In this document: piece by piece, positions 52,045 to 61,535 of the stretch
Layout of the letters: each line of letters opens with the position of its first letter
Position numbering within the stretch: position 1 is the first letter of the stretch
NCBI GenBank assembly: GCA_000963575.1
Contig: CP011077.1
Coordinates: 682,001-746,000 of the forward strand
Source: Klebsiella michiganensis
GTDB lineage: Bacteria; Pseudomonadota; Gammaproteobacteria; Enterobacterales; Enterobacteriaceae
Direction of reading: 5' to 3'
DNA: 64,000 bases
The notes under the pieces: generated by a model
The model's input: the letters and a program-made list of their open reading frames with translations, nothing else
What the model was told of the DNA's origin: nothing
The model's database searches: none
Translations under genes and position numbers: made by a program

Positions 52045-53361
52045 ATGGCAGATTACCAGGGTAAAAAAGTTGTCATCATCGGACTGGGCCTTACGGGCCT
52101 GTCCTGCGTGGATTTCTTCCTTGCGCGCGGCGTTACGCCACGCGTAATGGACTCCCGCATCTCCCCTCCTGGTCTTGATAAACTGCCTGAGAACGTTGAT
52201 CGCCATATCGGTTCGCTGAATGAAGACTGGCTCCTGGCGGCGGATTTGATTATTGCCAGCCCTGGCGTGGCGCTTGCGACTCCAGCCCTGAGCGCCGCGG
52301 CGGATGCCGGCATCGAGATTATCGGCGACATCGAGCTGTTTTGCCGTGAAGCCCAGGCCCCGATTGTCGCCATTACCGGCTCCAACGGCAAAAGTACCGT
52401 GACCACCCTGGTGGGAGAGATGGCGAAAGCGGCGGGTGTGAACGTGGGCGTGGGCGGAAATATTGGCCTGCCGGCATTGATGCTGCTGGATAAAGGCTGC
52501 GAGCTTTATGTATTGGAGCTCTCCAGCTTCCAGCTGGAAACCACGCATAGCCTGAAGGCTGCGGCGGCGACCGTTCTGAACGTGACTGAAGATCATATGG
52601 ATCGCTATCCGTTCGGGATGCAGCAGTACCGCGCGGCAAAGTTGAGTATCTATGAAAATGCGAAAGTTTGCGTGGTCAACGCGGACGATGCGCTGACGAT
52701 GCCGGTGCGTGGCGCGGACGAGCGCTGCATTAGCTTTGGTGTCGATGTCGGTGATTACCATCTTAATCGTCAGCAAGGGGATACCTGGCTGCGGGTCAAA
52801 GGGGAGAAAATCCTCAACACCAAAGAGATGAAACTGGTCGGGCAGCACAACTACACCAACGCTCTGGCGGCGCTGGCGCTGGCGGATGCGGTGAATCTTC
52901 CCCGCTCCAGCAGCCTGAAAGCACTGACTACCTATACCGGCCTGGCTCACCGTTTCCAGTTGGCCTGGGAACGGAACGGCGTGCGCTGGATCAACGACTC
53001 CAAAGCAACCAACGTAGGCAGCACCGAAGCGGCGCTTAACGGCCTGCATGTTGAAGGGACGCTGCATCTGCTGTTGGGTGGCGATGGTAAATCTGCTGAT
53101 TTCTCACCTTTAGCCCGCTACCTTCAGGGCGACCGCGTGCGCCTGTACTGCTTTGGTCGTGATGGAGCTGAACTGGCCGGGTTACGTCCGGATATTGCCG
53201 AGCAGACAGAAACCATGGAGCAGGCAATGAAGCTTGCCGCCGACCGCGTGGAATCCGGCGATATGGTGCTGCTCTCTCCAGCCTGCGCCAGCCTCGATCA
53301 GTTTAAAAACTTTGAACAGCGCGGCGATATGTTTACTCAATTAGCGAAGGAGCTCGGCTGA
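52045..53361 (+). CDS. murD: UDP-MurNAc-L-alanine:D-glutamate ligase
   Basis: A 438-residue Mur ligase (same as E. coli) adding D-glutamate. The UDP-binding N-terminus IIGLGLTGLSCVDFF, the ATP loop GSNGKSTVTTLVGEM near residue 110 and WINDSKATNVGST are visible. It shares one base with ftsW. Confidence 0.97.
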   Translation: MADYQGKKVVIIGLGLTGLSCVDFFLARGVTPRVMDSRISPPGLDKLPENVDRHIGSLNEDWLLAADLIIASPGVALATPALSAAADAGIEIIGDIELFCREAQAPIVAITGSNGKSTVTTLVGEMAKAAGVNVGVGGNIGLPALMLLDKGCELYVLELSSFQLETTHSLKAAAATVLNVTEDHMDRYPFGMQQYRAAKLSIYENAKVCVVNADDALTMPVRGADERCISFGVDVGDYHLNRQQGDTWLRVKGEKILNTKEMKLVGQHNYTNALAALALADAVNLPRSSSLKALTTYTGLAHRFQLAWERNGVRWINDSKATNVGSTEAALNGLHVEGTLHLLLGGDGKSADFSPLARYLQGDRVRLYCFGRDGAELAGLRPDIAEQTETMEQAMKLAADRVESGDMVLLSPACASLDQFKNFEQRGDMFTQLAKELG

Positions 53362-54605
53362 TGCGTTTATCTCTCCCTCGCCTTCGCGTCCCCCGCATTC
53401 CAGGGTTTGGTATCCTGGCCTGGGTCGCTTCGGCGTTAAAAGGGTGGGTAATGGGCTCCCGCGAGGCGGACGCCAACAGCATGGTGCTGTACGACCGCAC
53501 GCTACTCTGGCTGACCTTCGGCCTGGCGGCGATTGGCTTTATTATGGTGACCTCTGCGTCAATGCCGGTGGGCCAACGCCTGGCTAACGATCCCTTCCTG
53601 TTCGCAAAACGCGACGGGTTATACATCATCGTTGCATTTGTGCTGGCTATGGTGACGCTGCGTTTACCGATGGATTTTTGGCAGCGCCACAGCACGGCGA
53701 TGCTGCTGGCTTCGATCGTTATGCTGCTGATTGTGCTTGTTGTCGGTAGCTCTGTTAACGGGGCATCACGCTGGATTGCCTTCGGCCCGCTGCGTATTCA
53801 GCCCGCTGAATTCTCCAAGCTGTCGCTGTTCTGCTATCTCGCAAACTACCTTGTGCGTAAGGTTGATGAAGTTCGAAACAACCTGCGTGGCTTCCTGAAG
53901 CCAATGGGCGTGATTCTGGTGATGGCCGTTCTGCTGCTGGCCCAGCCTGACCTCGGTACCGTGGTTGTGCTGTTTGTCACTACGCTGGCGATGCTGTTCC
54001 TGGCGGGTGCTAAGTTATGGCAGTTCATTGCGATCATCGGAATGGGGATCTCGGCAGTTATTCTGCTGATCCTCGCCGAGCCTTACCGTATTCGCCGCGT
54101 AACCTCGTTCTGGAACCCGTGGGAAGATCCATTCGGCAGCGGCTACCAGCTAACGCAATCGCTGATGGCTTTCGGGCGCGGTGAACTGTGGGGGCAAGGG
54201 CTGGGGAACTCGGTTCAGAAACTGGAATATCTGCCTGAAGCACACACTGACTTTATCTTCTCGATCATCGGTGAGGAGCTGGGATATATCGGTGTGGTGC
54301 TTGCACTTTTGATGGTATTCTTCGTCGCTTTTCGCGCGATGTCCATCGGCAAACGCGCGCTGGAATTGGATCAGCGTTTTTCCGGCTTCCTGGCATGTTC
54401 TATCGGGATCTGGTTTAGCTTCCAGGCGCTGGTTAACGTGGGTGCTGCGGCGGGCATGTTGCCAACTAAAGGCCTGACGCTGCCGCTTATCAGTTACGGC
54501 GGTTCCAGCCTGCTGATCATGTCCACGGCGATCATGCTGCTGTTGAGAATAGATTATGAAACGCGTCTGGCTAAAGCTCAGGCGTTTACACGGAGTGCCA
54601 AATGA
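53361..54605 (+). CDS. ftsW: Septal peptidoglycan glycosyltransferase FtsW
   Basis: A 414-residue SEDS protein (E. coli 414) with about ten membrane helices that polymerises lipid II at the septum together with FtsI. Conserved segments are RWIAFGPLRIQPAEFSKL, LAQPDLGTVVVL and EAHTDFIFSIIGEELG. It starts on the last base of murD and overlaps murG by 4 bp. Confidence 0.97.
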   Translation: MRLSLPRLRVPRIPGFGILAWVASALKGWVMGSREADANSMVLYDRTLLWLTFGLAAIGFIMVTSASMPVGQRLANDPFLFAKRDGLYIIVAFVLAMVTLRLPMDFWQRHSTAMLLASIVMLLIVLVVGSSVNGASRWIAFGPLRIQPAEFSKLSLFCYLANYLVRKVDEVRNNLRGFLKPMGVILVMAVLLLAQPDLGTVVVLFVTTLAMLFLAGAKLWQFIAIIGMGISAVILLILAEPYRIRRVTSFWNPWEDPFGSGYQLTQSLMAFGRGELWGQGLGNSVQKLEYLPEAHTDFIFSIIGEELGYIGVVLALLMVFFVAFRAMSIGKRALELDQRFSGFLACSIGIWFSFQALVNVGAAAGMLPTKGLTLPLISYGGSSLLIMSTAIMLLLRIDYETRLAKAQAFTRSAK

Positions 54606-55669
54606 CGGGCAAAGCGAAGCGATTGATGGTGATGGCGGGTGGCACCGGTGGGCATGTTTTCCCGGGGCTGGCGGTTGCCCATCATCTTCAGGCGGAAGGA
54701 TGGGACATTCGCTGGCTCGGTACTGCGGATCGTATGGAAGCAGATTTGGTGCCAAAAAACGGTATTGAGATCGACTTCATTCGCATTTCCGGTCTTCGCG
54801 GCAAGGGCGTAAAAGCCTTGTTGATGGCCCCTGTGCGTATTTTCAACGCCTGGCGGCAGGCCCGCGCCATCATGAAGGCGTGGAAACCGGATGTAGTGCT
54901 GGGCATGGGCGGGTATGTTTCCGGACCAGGTGGCCTGGCCGCGTGGTCTCTTGGCATTCCTGTTGTCTTGCATGAACAGAACGGCATTGCCGGTCTGACG
55001 AATAAATGGCTGGCGAAGATTGCTACCAAGGTAATGCAAGCCTTCCCTGGCGCATTCCCTAAAGCCGATGTGGTCGGCAACCCGGTGCGGACCGACGTGC
55101 TTGCATTACCGTTGCCACAGGTGCGTTTTGCCGGAAGAGAAGGTCCGGTTCGTGTGCTGGTTGTGGGGGGCTCTCAGGGCGCTCGCGTGCTGAACCAAAC
55201 CTTACCGCAGGTGGCTGGACGTTTGGGTGAGGCCGTGACTATCTGGCACCAAACTGGAAAAGGTGGTCAGGCGGTTGTGCAGCAGGCTTATGCTGAAGCC
55301 GGCCAGCCTCAGCATAAGGTGACCGAGTTTATTGATGATATGGCCGCGGCCTACGAATGGGCCGACGTTGTGGTTTGCCGCTCCGGGGCGTTAACCGTGA
55401 GTGAAATCGCGGCTGCGGGATTACCCGCATTGTTCGTTCCGTTCCAGCACAAAGATCGGCAGCAATACTGGAATGCGTTGCCGCTGGAGCAGGCGGGTGC
55501 CGCGAAAATACTGGAGCAACCGCAGTTTACCGTGGATGCCGTTACCCGTACCCTGGCCGGGTGGGACAGAGCAACGCTGCTGGCAATGGCCGAGCGGGCG
55601 CGCGCTGCTTCCATTCCTGATGCAACTGAACGTGTAGCAAATGAAGTCAGCGCCGCAGCGCGCTCGTAA
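54602..55669 (+). CDS. murG: Lipid I N-acetylglucosaminyltransferase MurG
   Basis: A 355-residue GT28 glycosyltransferase (same as E. coli) that converts lipid I to lipid II on the inner face of the membrane. The glycine-rich MAGGTGGHVFPGLAVA opens the protein, with VVGGSQGARVLN and CRSGALTVSEIAAAGLPALFVPF in the UDP-GlcNAc domain. The 70 bp gap to murC is one of the few in the cluster. Confidence 0.97.
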   Translation: MTGKAKRLMVMAGGTGGHVFPGLAVAHHLQAEGWDIRWLGTADRMEADLVPKNGIEIDFIRISGLRGKGVKALLMAPVRIFNAWRQARAIMKAWKPDVVLGMGGYVSGPGGLAAWSLGIPVVLHEQNGIAGLTNKWLAKIATKVMQAFPGAFPKADVVGNPVRTDVLALPLPQVRFAGREGPVRVLVVGGSQGARVLNQTLPQVAGRLGEAVTIWHQTGKGGQAVVQQAYAEAGQPQHKVTEFIDDMAAAYEWADVVVCRSGALTVSEIAAAGLPALFVPFQHKDRQQYWNALPLEQAGAAKILEQPQFTVDAVTRTLAGWDRATLLAMAERARAASIPDATERVANEVSAAARS

Positions 55670-55739
55670 TACTTGTGGGTGGCAAAATGTCGCCCGTAAA
55701 TTTGATGTAATGGCGGCATGCCGCTTGCAGGTTTAGAGA

Positions 55740-57215
55740 ATGAATACACAACAACTGGCGAAACTGCGTTCAATTGTGCCCGAGATGCGTCGCGTCCGGC
55801 ACATTCACTTTGTTGGCATCGGCGGCGCCGGTATGGGCGGTATTGCTGAAGTATTGGCTAACGAAGGTTACCAGATCAGCGGTTCCGATCTGGCGCCGAA
55901 CCCGGTTACGCAACAGTTGTCGGCACTGGGTGCCACGATTTATTTCAACCATCGCCCGGAAAACGTGCGTGATGCAAGCGTGGTTGTTGTTTCTACAGCA
56001 ATTTCTGCGGATAACCCTGAGATTGTTGCGGCCCATGAAGCACGTATTCCGGTCATCCGCCGTGCTGAAATGCTGGCTGAACTGATGCGTTTCCGTCACG
56101 GCATTGCTATTGCCGGTACGCATGGCAAAACCACGACGACGGCAATGGTGTCCAGCATTTATGCCGAAGCGGGCCTGGATCCCACGTTTGTCAATGGTGG
56201 TCTGGTAAAAGCGGCTGGTGTACATGCTCGCCTGGGGAACAGTCGCTACCTGATTGCTGAGGCTGATGAAAGTGATGCTTCGTTCCTGCACCTGCAGCCG
56301 ATGGTCTCAATTGTGACCAATATCGAAGCCGACCACATGGATACGTACCAGGGCGACTTCGAAAATTTAAAGCAGACGTTTATTAATTTCCTGCATAACT
56401 TGCCGTTTTATGGACGAGCGGTGATGTGCGTAGACGATCCGGTGATTCGCGAACTTCTGCCGCGCGTGGGTCGTCAAATCACGACGTATGGCTTTAGCGA
56501 CGACGCCGATGTACGCGTTGAAAATTATCAGCAGAAAGGCGCTCAGGGCTTTTTCACCATAGTGCGCCAGGACAAGCCTGAGATGCATGTGGTGCTGAAT
56601 GCACCCGGCCGGCATAACGCACTGAATGCGGCTGCCGCGGTTGCCGTCGCGACGGAAGAGGGCATCGAAGACGACGCCATTTTACGTGCGCTGGAAAGCT
56701 TCCAGGGAACGGGGCGTCGTTTCGACTTCCTGGGTGAATATCCCCTGGCTTCGGTCAATGGTAAAGCGGGTACCGCTATGCTGGTGGACGACTATGGTCA
56801 CCACCCAACGGAAGTGGATGCCACCATTAAGGCGGCGCGTGCCGGTTGGCCTGATAAAAATCTGGTGATGATTTTCCAGCCGCATCGCTATACGCGTACG
56901 CGTGATTTGTACGATGACTTTGCTGGCGTGCTGTCACAGGTCGACTCTCTGGTGATGCTGGAGGTCTATCCTGCCGGTGAGGCGCCAATTCCGGGGGCCG
57001 ATAGCCGCTCTTTATGCCGCACCATTCGCGGCCGCGGAAAAGTTGACCCAATTTTGGTTTCCGATCACGCTGAGGTGGCGGAAATTTTGGCCCCTGTTCT
57101 GACGGGAAATGATTTGATTCTCGTTCAAGGTGCCGGGAATATCGGCAAAATCGCCCGAAACCTGGCTGAAATCAAATTGCAGCCTCAAACTAAAGAGGAA
57201 GGGCGTCATGGCTGA
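55740..57215 (+). CDS. murC: UDP-MurNAc:L-alanine ligase
   Basis: A 491-residue Mur ligase (same as E. coli) that adds the first amino acid of the stem peptide. HFVGIGGAGMGGIAEVL and the ATP loop AGTHGKTTTTAMV near residue 122 are clear. It overlaps ddlB by 8 bp. Confidence 0.97.
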   Translation: MNTQQLAKLRSIVPEMRRVRHIHFVGIGGAGMGGIAEVLANEGYQISGSDLAPNPVTQQLSALGATIYFNHRPENVRDASVVVVSTAISADNPEIVAAHEARIPVIRRAEMLAELMRFRHGIAIAGTHGKTTTTAMVSSIYAEAGLDPTFVNGGLVKAAGVHARLGNSRYLIAEADESDASFLHLQPMVSIVTNIEADHMDTYQGDFENLKQTFINFLHNLPFYGRAVMCVDDPVIRELLPRVGRQITTYGFSDDADVRVENYQQKGAQGFFTIVRQDKPEMHVVLNAPGRHNALNAAAAVAVATEEGIEDDAILRALESFQGTGRRFDFLGEYPLASVNGKAGTAMLVDDYGHHPTEVDATIKAARAGWPDKNLVMIFQPHRYTRTRDLYDDFAGVLSQVDSLVMLEVYPAGEAPIPGADSRSLCRTIRGRGKVDPILVSDHAEVAEILAPVLTGNDLILVQGAGNIGKIARNLAEIKLQPQTKEEGRHG

Positions 57216-58128
57216 TAAGATCGCCGTTCTTCTCGGAGGTACCTCCGCTGAGCGTGAGGTTTCTCTGCAATCCGGCAGCGCGGTGCTGGCGGGGCTCAAA
57301 GAAGCTGGGATTGATGCGCATGCTTTTGATCCACAAAGCGAGTCTGTACTTGAGCTGAAGGCCCAGGGCTTTGACAAAGTTTTTATCGCGCTGCATGGTC
57401 GCGGTGGTGAAGACGGTACTTTGCAAGGGCTGTTGGAGTTCCTTGGACTGCCATATACCGGCAGCGGCGTGATGGCCTCAGCGATCACTATGGATAAGCT
57501 GCGCAGCAAACTGCTGTGGCAGGGCGCAGGTTTACCCGTTGCTCCATGGGTTGCCGTTAATCGTCAGGATTTCGCGGCAGGCCTCAGCGCAGCGCTGGTT
57601 GAGCGTGTTACTGCCTTAGGTTTACCGGTTATCGTCAAGCCGAGCCGTGAAGGTTCCAGCGTAGGCATGTCTAAGGTGGAGAGCGCAGATGCGCTGCCAG
57701 CCGCGCTTGAACTGGCCTTTGAGCATGATGAAGAAGTGCTGATTGAAAAATGGTTGAGCGGCCCGGAGTACACGGTTGCGATTTTAGGTGAGGAAATTTT
57801 ACCGTCTATTCGCATCCAACCCGCTGGAACCTTCTATGATTATGAAGCGAAGTATCTGTCTGATGAAACTCAATATTTCTGCCCTGCCGGATTAATTGAG
57901 CAAAGAGAGCAGGAATTGCAGGCATTAGTTCTGCAGGCCTGGCAGATTCTTGGCTGTAGCGGCTGGGGGCGTGTCGATGTGATGCAGGATAGCGACGGTC
58001 AGTTTTACCTGCTAGAAGTGAACACTTCTCCGGGGATGACCAGCCATAGTTTGGTGCCGATGGCGGCTCGCCAGGCGGGGATGAGCTTCTCGCAGCTGGT
58101 TGTACGTATTTTGGAACTGGCGGACTGA
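57208..58128 (+). CDS. ddlB: D-alanine:D-alanine ligase B
   Basis: A 306-residue ATP-grasp ligase (same as E. coli) that makes the D-Ala-D-Ala used by MurF. LLGGTSAEREVSLQSG opens the protein; VIVKPSREGSSVGMSKV and EVNTSPGMTSHSLVP carry ATP and Mg ligands. The Tyr in the GLPYTGSGVMAS loop suits a D-Ala-D-Ala rather than D-Ala-D-Lac product. ftsQ starts 1 bp after it. Confidence 0.97.
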   Translation: MADKIAVLLGGTSAEREVSLQSGSAVLAGLKEAGIDAHAFDPQSESVLELKAQGFDKVFIALHGRGGEDGTLQGLLEFLGLPYTGSGVMASAITMDKLRSKLLWQGAGLPVAPWVAVNRQDFAAGLSAALVERVTALGLPVIVKPSREGSSVGMSKVESADALPAALELAFEHDEEVLIEKWLSGPEYTVAILGEEILPSIRIQPAGTFYDYEAKYLSDETQYFCPAGLIEQREQELQALVLQAWQILGCSGWGRVDVMQDSDGQFYLLEVNTSPGMTSHSLVPMAARQAGMSFSQLVVRILELAD

Positions 58129-58129
58129 T

Positions 58130-58966
58130 ATGTCGCAGGCTGCACTGAATGCGCGTAATCGTGCCGAGGAAAATGCCAGCTCTCGGCGCAGCAACGGGTC
58201 CCGTCTGGCAGGGATGATTTTCCTGTGTGCGGTACTGTTGAGCGTGTTTATCGGCGGTTGGATAGTGGTGGGCTGGATGGAAGATGCCCAGCGTTTGCCA
58301 CTTTCCAGGCTGGTGGTGACCGGGGAGCGGCACTACACGCGTAATGATGATATTCGACAGTCTATTCTGGCCCTGGGGCCACCTGGGACTTTTATGACCC
58401 AGGATGTGAATATCATCCAACAACAGATAGAGCGTTTGCCCTGGATCAAACAGGCAAGCGTTAGAAAGCAGTGGCCGGACGAATTGAAGATTCATCTGGT
58501 TGAATATGTGCCGATAGCACGCTGGAATGACCAGCATATGGTTGACGCAGAGGGAAATTCCTTCAGCGTGCCAGCAGAGCGCACCAGTAAGCAGACTTTG
58601 CCGATGCTTTCCGGCCCGGAAGGCAGCGAAAACGAAGTTCTGCAAGGTTACCGTGACATGGGCGTGGTGCTGGCAAAGGATAAATTTACGTTGAAACAAG
58701 CGGCTATGACCGCTCGCCGTTCCTGGCAGTTGACGCTGAATAACGGGATTAAGCTCAACCTTGGTCGGGGCGATACGATGAAACGTCTGGATCGTTTTGT
58801 AGAACTGTACCCGGTTCTGCAACAGCAGGCGCAGGCTGACAACAAACGGATCAGTTATGTTGACCTGCGATACGATTCAGGCGCCGCGGTGGGTTGGGAG
58901 GCACTTCCTCCTCCGGTACCTAATCCGAATCAGCAACAGAATCAGGCACAGGCAGAACAACAATGA
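58130..58966 (+). CDS. ftsQ: Cell division protein FtsQ
   Basis: A 278-residue bitopic divisome protein (E. coli 276). A short cytoplasmic part and one membrane helix (about residues 26-48) are followed by a periplasmic POTRA domain (LVVTGERHYTRNDDIRQSIL) and a beta domain that binds FtsB. The C-terminus is Gln-rich. It overlaps ftsA by 4 bp. Confidence 0.97.
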   Translation: MSQAALNARNRAEENASSRRSNGSRLAGMIFLCAVLLSVFIGGWIVVGWMEDAQRLPLSRLVVTGERHYTRNDDIRQSILALGPPGTFMTQDVNIIQQQIERLPWIKQASVRKQWPDELKIHLVEYVPIARWNDQHMVDAEGNSFSVPAERTSKQTLPMLSGPEGSENEVLQGYRDMGVVLAKDKFTLKQAAMTARRSWQLTLNNGIKLNLGRGDTMKRLDRFVELYPVLQQQAQADNKRISYVDLRYDSGAAVGWEALPPPVPNPNQQQNQAQAEQQ

Positions 58967-60219
58967 TCAAGGCGACGGACAGAAAACTGGTAGTTGGACT
59001 GGAGATTGGCACCGCGAAGGTTGCCGCTTTAGTAGGGGAAGTTCTGCCCGACGGTATGGTCAATATTATTGGCGTGGGTAGCTGCCCTTCGCGCGGTATG
59101 GACAAAGGCGGAGTAAACGACCTCGAGTCGGTGGTTAAATGTGTTCAACGGGCGATTGACCAGGCTGAATTGATGGCAGACTGCCAGATCTCTTCAGTCT
59201 ACCTGGCGCTGTCCGGTAAGCATATCAGCTGCCAAAACGAGATAGGCATGGTGCCGATTTCGGAAGAGGAAGTGACGCAGGAAGATGTTGAAAATGTGGT
59301 GCATACGGCAAAATCTGTGCGTGTTCGTGATGAACACCGGGTTCTGCATGTGATTCCACAGGAATACGCTATTGATTACCAGGAAGGGATCAAGAATCCA
59401 GTAGGGCTATCCGGCGTCCGCATGCAGGCGAAGGTCCATTTGATTACCTGCCATAACGATATGGCGAAAAACATTGTTAAAGCCGTTGAACGTTGTGGTT
59501 TAAAAGTTGACCAATTAATTTTTGCCGGCCTGGCCGCAAGCTATGCGGTATTGACCGAAGATGAACGCGAGCTGGGTGTCTGTGTTGTGGACATCGGCGG
59601 TGGTACCATGGATATGGCGGTCTACACCGGCGGAGCGCTGCGCCACACCAAAGTTATCCCTTATGCAGGGAATGTGGTCACCAGCGATATCGCCTACGCC
59701 TTCGGGACACCACCGAGCGATGCGGAAGCAATTAAGGTTCGCCATGGTTGTGCGTTGGGATCTATCGTCGGTAAAGACGAGAACGTTGAAGTTCCGAGCG
59801 TTGGTGGACGACCACCACGCAGCCTTCAGCGCCAGACGCTGGCTGAAGTGATTGAGCCTCGCTACACCGAGCTGCTCAACCTGGTCAATGAAGAAATTTT
59901 GCAGTTACAGGAACAGCTTCGCCAGCAGGGTGTTAAACATCACCTGGCGGCGGGGATTGTGTTAACCGGCGGCGCGGCACAAATTGAAGGCCTGGCAGCC
60001 TGTGCTCAGCGTGTGTTCCATACGCAGGTGCGTATCGGCCAGCCGTTGAATATTACTGGCCTTACTGATTATGCCCAGGAGTCGTATTACTCGACCGCAG
60101 TAGGGTTGCTGCACTACGGGAAGGAATCACATCTCAGTGGTGAAGCAGAAGTGGAAAAAAGGACCTCTGTTGGCTCATGGTTTAAGCGACTGAACAGCTG
60201 GCTGAGAAAAGAATTTTAA
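58963..60219 (+). CDS. ftsA: Divisome actin homologue FtsA
   Basis: A 418-residue actin-fold ATPase (E. coli 420) that tethers FtsZ to the membrane. Phosphate loops GLEIGTAKVAALVGEV and VVDIGGGTMDMAVYTGG and the adenosine motif VLTGGAAQIEGL are present, and the C-terminal amphipathic helix SWFKRLNSWLRKEF is the membrane anchor. Two residues are missing in the linker before that helix compared with E. coli. Confidence 0.97.
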   Translation: MIKATDRKLVVGLEIGTAKVAALVGEVLPDGMVNIIGVGSCPSRGMDKGGVNDLESVVKCVQRAIDQAELMADCQISSVYLALSGKHISCQNEIGMVPISEEEVTQEDVENVVHTAKSVRVRDEHRVLHVIPQEYAIDYQEGIKNPVGLSGVRMQAKVHLITCHNDMAKNIVKAVERCGLKVDQLIFAGLAASYAVLTEDERELGVCVVDIGGGTMDMAVYTGGALRHTKVIPYAGNVVTSDIAYAFGTPPSDAEAIKVRHGCALGSIVGKDENVEVPSVGGRPPRSLQRQTLAEVIEPRYTELLNLVNEEILQLQEQLRQQGVKHHLAAGIVLTGGAAQIEGLAACAQRVFHTQVRIGQPLNITGLTDYAQESYYSTAVGLLHYGKESHLSGEAEVEKRTSVGSWFKRLNSWLRKEF

Positions 60220-60228
60220 TTTTTATAA

Positions 60229-60253
60229 GAGACCGGAGACAATTAGCGGTCTC
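60229..60253 (+). other. Stem-loop between ftsA and ftsZ
   Basis: GAGACCG pairs with CGGTCTC around an 11-base loop in the 63 bp ftsA-ftsZ gap, with no T run. It is more likely an mRNA processing or stability element than a terminator, since ftsZ has AGGAG-like CGGAGAG just downstream. Confidence 0.45.
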
Positions 60254-60282
60254 AGGCGACAGGCACAAAACGGAGAGAAACT

Positions 60283-61434
60283 ATGTTTGAACCTATGGAA
60301 CTGACCAACGACGCGGTGATTAAAGTCATCGGCGTCGGTGGCGGCGGCGGTAATGCCGTTGAACATATGGTGCGTGAGCGCATCGAAGGCGTTGAATTCT
60401 TTGCGGTTAACACTGACGCTCAGGCACTGCGCAAAACTGCAGTTGGCCAGACGATCCAGATTGGTAATGGGATCACTAAAGGTCTGGGCGCGGGCGCAAA
60501 CCCAGAAGTGGGTCGTAACGCTGCGGAAGAAGACCGCGAAGCTTTACGTGCTGCGCTGGACGGGGCAGACATGGTGTTTATCGCCGCAGGTATGGGTGGT
60601 GGTACCGGTACCGGTGCTGCACCTGTTGTTGCTGAAGTGGCTAAAGATTTAGGCATTCTGACTGTTGCCGTCGTGACTAAGCCTTTCAACTTCGAAGGCA
60701 AAAAGCGTATGGCTTTCGCTGAGCAAGGCATCGCCGAGCTGTCCAAGCACGTTGACTCCTTGATCACTATCCCGAATGACAAGCTGCTGAAAGTGCTGGG
60801 TCGTGGCATTTCTCTGCTCGACGCATTCGGCGCGGCAAACGACGTACTGAAAGGTGCCGTGCAGGGTATTGCCGAGCTGATTACGCGTCCGGGTCTGATG
60901 AACGTCGACTTCGCGGACGTGCGTACCGTGATGTCCGAAATGGGCTACGCCATGATGGGCTCCGGCGTGGCTAGCGGCGAAGATCGTGCTGAAGAAGCGG
61001 CAGAAATGGCTATCTCCAGCCCGCTGCTGGAAGACATCGACCTGTCTGGTGCTCGCGGCGTGCTGGTTAACATCACCGCTGGCTTCGACCTGCGTCTTGA
61101 TGAGTTCGAAACCGTGGGTAACACCATCCGTGCGTTCGCCTCAGACAATGCCACCGTGGTTATCGGTACTTCTCTGGATCCAGAGATGAACGACGAACTG
61201 CGCGTTACCGTAGTTGCTACCGGTATCGGCATGGACAAGCGTCCTGAGATAACCCTGGTGACTAACAAGCAGGTACAGCAGCCGGTAATGGATCGCTACC
61301 AGCAGCACGGTATGGCTCCGCTGACGCAAGAGCAAAAGCCGGCCGCTAAAGTGGTTAACGACAATACACCGCAGACGGCGAAAGAGCCCGATTATCTGGA
61401 TATTCCAGCGTTCCTGCGTAAGCAAGCTGATTAA
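60283..61434 (+). CDS. ftsZ: Tubulin-like division GTPase FtsZ
   Basis: A 383-residue protein (same as E. coli) that forms the Z ring. IGVGGGGGNAVEHM opens the GTPase domain, the tubulin signature GMGGGTGTGAAPVVAE lies near residue 104 and the synergy loop NVDFADVRTVM near 207. A variable linker from about 317 leads to the conserved C-terminal peptide DYLDIPAFLRKQAD, which binds FtsA and ZipA. Confidence 0.99.
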   Translation: MFEPMELTNDAVIKVIGVGGGGGNAVEHMVRERIEGVEFFAVNTDAQALRKTAVGQTIQIGNGITKGLGAGANPEVGRNAAEEDREALRAALDGADMVFIAAGMGGGTGTGAAPVVAEVAKDLGILTVAVVTKPFNFEGKKRMAFAEQGIAELSKHVDSLITIPNDKLLKVLGRGISLLDAFGAANDVLKGAVQGIAELITRPGLMNVDFADVRTVMSEMGYAMMGSGVASGEDRAEEAAEMAISSPLLEDIDLSGARGVLVNITAGFDLRLDEFETVGNTIRAFASDNATVVIGTSLDPEMNDELRVTVVATGIGMDKRPEITLVTNKQVQQPVMDRYQQHGMAPLTQEQKPAAKVVNDNTPQTAKEPDYLDIPAFLRKQAD

Positions 61435-61535
61435 GAATAAACCGGAAGTTGGGAATATTCGCTCTTTGTGCTAAACTGGCCTGCCGTTAGTGATATACAC
61501 TCTCGGCTAGCTTAGTAATTTGGCGGGATTATACG

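Noticed and set aside
52039..53067. A 342-codon minus-strand open frame opposite murD
   Set aside because: Antisense shadow of murD; no domain, signal or ribosome binding site.
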